Below, piece by piece: positions 60,362 to 64,000 of a DNA stretch of 64,000 nucleotides (its first letter is position 1; every line of letters begins with the position of its first letter). The DNA lies in contig CAMOIE010000011.1 in NCBI GenBank assembly GCA_946615905.1, positions 39,993-103,992 on the forward strand. Direction: 5' to 3'. The DNA is from an uncultured Treponema sp. GTDB lineage: Bacteria; Spirochaetota; Spirochaetia; Treponematales; Treponemataceae. A program made the translations under genes and the position numbers. Below the pieces are notes generated by a model. That model had not been told where the DNA came from and searched no databases. It saw nothing but the letters and a program-made list of their open reading frames with translations.

Positions 60362-60753
60362 AATGCGCCTCCTTGCCCAAAGGCTACGACAATACAAAAC
60401 GGCGGCAGCATATCACCAGACACACTGCCACCGCGTAAAAATAAGAGAATAGTTGTATATGTAAGAAAGAAAAAAGCTTTAGAAAATATACTACATAAGA
60501 GTATAGTGGGGGGGGGAGTAATTACATCATCAAATTCTCGCTGCAAGAAGGACAAAGAAGAAACAAGCTGGAGATTTTTTTCACTAATGCAAACCATAAG
60601 ATAAGGCTATCATTAGATTTCCGATTTCGCAAGCGGAATATTGAAAATTTTCTTGCGGCGAACGGCTACCGACTTCCCACTGAAGCCGAATGGGAATACC
60701 TAGCGCGGGGGCGGCGGGCTGTATTTTTATAAAATCTGTGCTACAATACCTTC
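60362..60753. other. Non-coding region with G9 tract, half-site and decayed FGE fragment
   Basis: No intact gene is seen in these 392 bp. Nine G's lie at 60508-60516, next to a TATACT/AGTATA hairpin (60489-60507) and a CTACATAAGA half-site at 60491-60500 like those before the recombinases. The - strand copy of the tract lies about 150 bp upstream of the anti-sigma gene. A decayed FGE fragment lies at 60626-60732. Confidence 0.55.
60626..60732 (+). pseudogene. Remnant of a sulfatase-modifying-factor (FGE) gene
   Basis: The + frame encodes NGYRLPTEAEWEYLARG, the hallmark segment of the FGE-sulfatase family, within a short stretch (from about FRKRNIENFLAA) with no start and a stop at 60730-60732. 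The rest of the gene is gone. It matches the same segment of the intact lipoprotein at 36330 and may be a piece of a deleted relative. Confidence 0.7.
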
Positions 60754-61503
60754 ATGCAACCGCGAAAAATGCCGATTGGCGTACAGGATTTTGAAAATCT
60801 CATAAAAAACAGATTTGTGTATGTGGATAAAACCGCTTATGTTTATAGCCTTGTGCAGGGACACGTTTATTTTCTCTCCCGTCCGCGCCGGTTCGGGAAG
60901 TCGCTTTTTCTCTCCACGCTGAAACAATATTTTCTGGGCAACAAGGACATTTTTAAAGGACATGCGATTGAAAAACTCGAAGAAGAGAACCCGACCGCCT
61001 TTGACGGCGTGGCTTGGGCGAAGCATCCGGTGATTTACATTGACTTGAATTCCGAAAAATATGAGAACAGCGACTCGCTCAACTTCGCCTTAAACCGCTC
61101 ATTGGAACTGGCGGAACACGAACTGGGGGTCGAAACCAACGAGAAAACGCTGTCAGGGCGATTCATACAACTGATAAGAAAGGCAGTAGCAAAAACAGGT
61201 CGTCAGGCGGTCGTGCTGGTGGACGAGTACGACAAGCCGCTTTTGCAGACAATTGACAATCGCGCGCTGTTCGATGACTACCGCGCCACGCTCAAAGCCT
61301 TTTACGGCGTACTCAAAAGCGAGGACGCTTCCCTGCGCTTCTCCATGCTCACGGGCGTGACGAAATTCAGCCAGGTTTCCGTGTGGAGTGACCTGAACAA
61401 TCTGCGCGACATTTCGTTGTCGGAAGAGTTTGCTGGAATCTGCGGAATAACCACATGGTACCGTGCTTGTTTGAGCGATAAAATCGAGGCTTTTTTGTCA
61501 TAG
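60754..61503 (+). pseudogene. AAA-ATPase-like protein, 3'-truncated (lost PD-(D/E)XK part)
   Basis: The product starts MQPRKMPIGVQDFENLI, the usual opening of the AAA-ATPase-like family (Walker A RPRRFGKS at 43-50 and Walker B VVLVDEYDKPLL near 170). The sensor stretch FSMLTGVTKFSQVS...LRDISLSEEFAGICGIT is intact, but the frame then turns to unrelated sequence and stops at 249 residues. Members are usually 500-550 residues with a C-terminal nuclease-like domain. The break, near 61448, lies about 80 bp before the second recombinase module. TACAAT (60742-60747) lies six bases before the ATG and no ribosome binding site is seen, suggesting a leaderless message. Confidence 0.8.
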
Positions 61504-61531
61504 AATCAGCTATGAAGCGAATCTTTTATTT

Positions 61532-61554
61532 CTACATAAGACAAGGTTATGTGG
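61532..61554. repeat. Inverted repeat with 7-bp spacer, possible recombinase core site (copy 2)
   Basis: CTACATAA (61532-61539) and TTATGTGG (61547-61554) flank GACAAGG. The arms match copy 1 at 29441-29463 but for one base, the spacer length is the same, and the distance to the recombinase ATG (45 bp against 44) is conserved. This fits a recombinase binding or crossover site. Confidence 0.6.
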
Positions 61555-61599
61555 ATTTTTCTTCAAATTCTGCCCCTTCTTTGCCGATAATACAAGCAA

Positions 61600-62562
61600 A
61601 TGGCAGAAAATACGCCCAAAAACATCAATATTTCCTCCGAAGCCCTGCAAGCGTTCATTCAGCAGCAGTCTGACAAAGCGTCCGACCTATCAAACATGAC
61701 CGCGCAGGAATTTCTTGCGCGGTTTCAGAACTACGCGGAACAGGAGCGTCAGGATGCTTTCAACAGGAAGATAAAGCTCTCAAAAGTTGAATATGACGGC
61801 GAGAAGGACTTATTTCTACAGTCATTTGAGAGCCAGGACACGCGCGATGCTTACTGCCGCTCAATCAACTTCGCCGAGGAATATGCGGCGACGCTTGAAA
61901 AGTCTATCCTTGAATTTACGCCAGCCGAAGCCGATGATTTCATCTACAGCCAGAAAGAACGTTCCCCGGCATCAGTCAGGCGGGATGTCGCGGCCGTTTC
62001 GTCGTTCTTCACGTTCCTGGAACGCCGCCACAAGGGCATCACAAATCCGCTCCGTGGAACACGCGCTCGCCCCAAGAAAAAAGGAGTACGACCGGAGGCA
62101 TTCCCCACAACGGAAGAGGTCGAATACATCATTTCACACTTAAAAGATGAGAAACTTTTTCTTATTGTATACATTATTGCACATCGAGGACTTCGTGTGG
62201 GGGCTTTTCAAGGGCTTTCAGTCCGTGGGGAAAACTTCAAGACAATCAGCAAGGGCAAGGAATGTAAGGGAACGTTCAGCACGGAAATCATCGAAAAAAT
62301 GAAGGCACTGAACCTTTCGCTCAACGCTCCGTTTGCGGACATCGACACGGTGAGCCTGAAATCGAAAATCAAGTACGAGGTTGAAAAAATGTTCCTTGCG
62401 GGAGAAATAAAAGCTCCCTACTCCGCCCACGACTTCCGCCACTACTACGCTGCCACCGAATACGAGAAAGATCACGACATCTACCGCGTGTCAAAGCTCC
62501 TGAACCACGCGAGCATCGCCGTCACGGAAACATATCTCAAAAGCATCAATGTGATTGTCTAA
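61600..62562 (+). CDS. Tyrosine recombinase (integrase), copy 2
   Basis: It encodes a 320-residue protein of the same length as copy 1 at 29508 and about 94% identical by eye (around 19 differences). The catalytic R199, K218/K220, H277, R280, H303 and Y312 are all kept. Several differences cluster near residues 94-100 and 184-240, outside the catalytic residues. A GATAAT box (61586-61591) lies eight bases before the ATG and no ribosome binding site is seen. The gene is followed by an intact copy of the gene that is truncated after copy 1. Confidence 0.88.
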   Translation: MAENTPKNINISSEALQAFIQQQSDKASDLSNMTAQEFLARFQNYAEQERQDAFNRKIKLSKVEYDGEKDLFLQSFESQDTRDAYCRSINFAEEYAATLEKSILEFTPAEADDFIYSQKERSPASVRRDVAAVSSFFTFLERRHKGITNPLRGTRARPKKKGVRPEAFPTTEEVEYIISHLKDEKLFLIVYIIAHRGLRVGAFQGLSVRGENFKTISKGKECKGTFSTEIIEKMKALNLSLNAPFADIDTVSLKSKIKYEVEKMFLAGEIKAPYSAHDFRHYYAATEYEKDHDIYRVSKLLNHASIAVTETYLKSINVIV

Positions 62563-62620
62563 CAAACTTTTTCCATTAATTCCTATACTTACCTAAAGCC
62601 ACAGGCTTTAAGGAGTATTT

Positions 62621-63862
62621 ATGGAATATTGCAATTTTAAGATTCTTGCGGATGGAATTTCATTTGAAAGAACTTCATACGCAGAAATTGAAACAAGAAA
62701 AATGACTGCGCTTGATTTTCTTTTGGAAAATTTTTCTTTGACCGATGATGAAAAGTCTAATCTGAAAAAGCGGGAACAAACAAAAGTGGGAGCATATCCG
62801 CTGGATGAAATCCCTTTTGTTTATCGGACACAAGAATTCAAACTGTGTAGAATAAGGCGAATAATCGAAGTTTCGGACTATCTCCTGCAAGTCCTGAAGC
62901 TGGCAGAAAAGATAGCAACCAGAATCAAAGATGTTTGGCAAAACAATGACAGCGAGAAATATTTAAGGCTTCTGCTTGAAATCAATGCCGACAAGGACAA
63001 CCTTATGTTTTCAAGGAATTGCCACAAAGTAAAAGAGGCGTACACAAAACTAATTCAGGAAATCCCGAAGGATTTTATACCGATAAAACCTACCGCCGGA
63101 GGGCAGAATAAAAACTGTTCGACGGCGGTTTTTTTATGCCTTCACGATTTTTTAACAGCCCTTGAAAATGAATTCTTCTTTTTTGTCACTTCGGATGTTT
63201 TCCTGAACAATCCGATAGGCGAAACGATTTTTGTCATACCCTACTCGCTTTACAGGCGGTTTAATTTTGAATACAGCGGGCTGACCGCAACGGAGCGGTT
63301 TTCTTTTTCGGTTGACAATCCAGCAAAGTATGCAGAGGAAAAACTTGAATTTTACACGGAAGTCCAAAAAGAACTGGAGAATATTCTGAAAGAAGCAAGC
63401 AAAATCAAAATGGCCCTGTTGCAGAAAGCAGACGACTGCTTGATTGAGAAAATTATATGCCGTTTTGAAAATACATTTTCGGGTCAAACTTACGGCAGAC
63501 TGACAAAAATCAAGCGGTTTATTGAAGACATCGGATTCAGGGAAAAACTCACGCTTTTCTTCTGTGAGTTGCAACTTGATTCTATAGACTTGCTTGAATT
63601 CAACAAAAATTTTGGGAAAGAAAGCAATCTTCTAAAAAGTTTCGATGCTAAGGATGCCTGTTATTTTTTCCATTTGCTTTGCAAGCGATACTTTCCAAAT
63701 GAAAAAATCGGGCTTACTGAATTCGCACGGCTTGCCAATCTTTACACAGATAAAGAGTCACCGAGGAGCATATTGTCACGGAACAAAGCGGAGTTCGAGA
63801 AAGGAAGTTATTGTTTTTCTTCAAGAAACAGACAGAGATATGAGGAAATTTTGGAGAGATGA
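62621..63862 (+). CDS. Unknown 413-aa protein partnered with the recombinase
   Basis: AAGGAG precedes ATG 62621, 58 bp after the recombinase stop, the same spacing as at copy 1. The product is mostly helical with a few Cys and His residues, and is rich in Lys, Glu and Phe. Segments include MTALDFLLENFSLTDDEKS and, near the C-terminus, PRSILSRNKAEFEKG. I do not recognise a known family. It could be a partner of the recombinase or a cargo gene. The truncated 15-codon copy at 30529 shows that it is part of the repeated module. Confidence 0.7.
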   Translation: MEYCNFKILADGISFERTSYAEIETRKMTALDFLLENFSLTDDEKSNLKKREQTKVGAYPLDEIPFVYRTQEFKLCRIRRIIEVSDYLLQVLKLAEKIATRIKDVWQNNDSEKYLRLLLEINADKDNLMFSRNCHKVKEAYTKLIQEIPKDFIPIKPTAGGQNKNCSTAVFLCLHDFLTALENEFFFFVTSDVFLNNPIGETIFVIPYSLYRRFNFEYSGLTATERFSFSVDNPAKYAEEKLEFYTEVQKELENILKEASKIKMALLQKADDCLIEKIICRFENTFSGQTYGRLTKIKRFIEDIGFREKLTLFFCELQLDSIDLLEFNKNFGKESNLLKSFDAKDACYFFHLLCKRYFPNEKIGLTEFARLANLYTDKESPRSILSRNKAEFEKGSYCFSSRNRQRYEEILER

Positions 63863-63863
63863 C

Positions 63864-63971
63864 ATGCGGAAGATAGCGTGTATGGGGGGAATTGAGAGCA
63901 TCCCCATTTCCGCAAGGATTTTACTCATATTCAATCACTTCATATTCGACCCTATCCAAAAATCTGTGTAA
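63864..63971 (+). CDS. Possible small ORF (35 aa), doubtful
   Basis: ATG 63864 starts a 35-residue frame (MRKIACMGGIESIPISAR...) two bases after the preceding stop. It has no ribosome binding site and overlaps an inverted repeat at 63865-63914, so it may not be real. Confidence 0.25.
   Translation: MRKIACMGGIESIPISARILLIFNHFIFDPIQKSV
63865..63914. repeat. Two-step inverted repeat with an asymmetric bulge
   Basis: TGCGGAA (63865-63871) and TTCCGCA (63908-63914) form the outer stem, and ATGGGG (63882-63887) and CCCCAT (63902-63907) the inner stem. Ten unpaired bases interrupt the left side only. It follows the last gene and may be a recombination site or terminator. Confidence 0.5.
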
Positions 63972-64000
63972 ATGGCAAAGTTCAATTAAATGCGGGAACA

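Larger units (their letters stand above)
61532..62665 (+). repeat. Direct repeat, copy 2 (recombinase module)
   Basis: This stretch matches 29441-30573 in the same orientation, offset by about 32.1 kb. Beyond it the downstream gene continues intact, unlike in copy 1. Confidence 0.8.

Noticed and set aside
60481..60520. G9 tract inside a complete promoter for the anti-sigma gene
   Set aside because: On the - strand a TATACT is present, but no good -35 box lies at a suitable distance, so a phase-variable promoter is not claimed.

Overview
The window looks like a spirochaete chromosome of the Treponema type. The evidence is lipoprotein signal peptides with loose lipoboxes, an autotransporter with a C-terminal Phe, SpoIIE/STAS/anti-sigma partner-switching parts, homopolymeric G tracts near promoters, and large numbers of AAA-ATPase/nuclease-type accessory genes. 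The species cannot be fixed from sequence reading alone. No tRNA, rRNA, CRISPR array or classical insertion sequence was seen.

Region 1 (1-26.3 kb, + strand) is part of an integrative or conjugative element or prophage-like island. Five tightly packed genes encode very large 'polyvalent' proteins. The first (over 4,400 aa, open at the window edge) joins a RadC/JAB domain to a ComM/YifB AAA+ helicase. The second (3,021 aa) joins an N6-adenine methylase, a phosphoribosyltransferase-like domain and an SNF2 helicase. Then come an unknown protein, a second RadC/JAB protein and another unknown protein. Inside the second giant gene sits a 126-codon gene in another frame with its own strong ribosome binding site and an upstream palindrome.

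Region 2 (26.3-30.6 kb, + strand) holds two AAA ATPases with palindromic or repeated control regions, then a tyrosine recombinase. The element stops inside a truncated gene that abuts a truncated bile-acid-type symporter.

Region 3 (30.6-60.4 kb) is ordinary-looking chromosome, almost entirely on the - strand. It contains VanX and VanY-type D,D-peptidases (VanY frame-shifted and fused to an exported prephenate dehydratase), secreted lipoproteins, an exported acetolactate decarboxylase behind a G8-tract promoter, and a SpoIIE-type phosphatase split by one stop codon. It also has an alpha-amylase, an autotransporter with a passenger-only paralogue, a heterodimeric ABC exporter, a four-repeat Lcl/DUF1566 protein, a thiamine-diphosphate enzyme/tautomerase/DJ-1/cupin operon, glycogen debranching enzyme, an AGE-family epimerase and an anti-sigma kinase.

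Region 4 (60.4-64 kb, + strand) begins with a decayed sulfatase-modifying-factor fragment and a truncated AAA-ATPase/nuclease gene. It then repeats the recombinase plus the intact version of the gene truncated at 30.6 kb. The two recombinase copies are direct repeats about 32 kb apart, both preceded by the same inverted repeat with a 7-bp spacer. Region 3 is therefore bounded by homologous recombinase modules.

Several accessory genes (27956, 29508, 60754, 61600) have a -10 box 6-8 bp before the ATG and no Shine-Dalgarno, suggesting leaderless mRNAs. The chromosomal genes carry clear Shine-Dalgarno sites.
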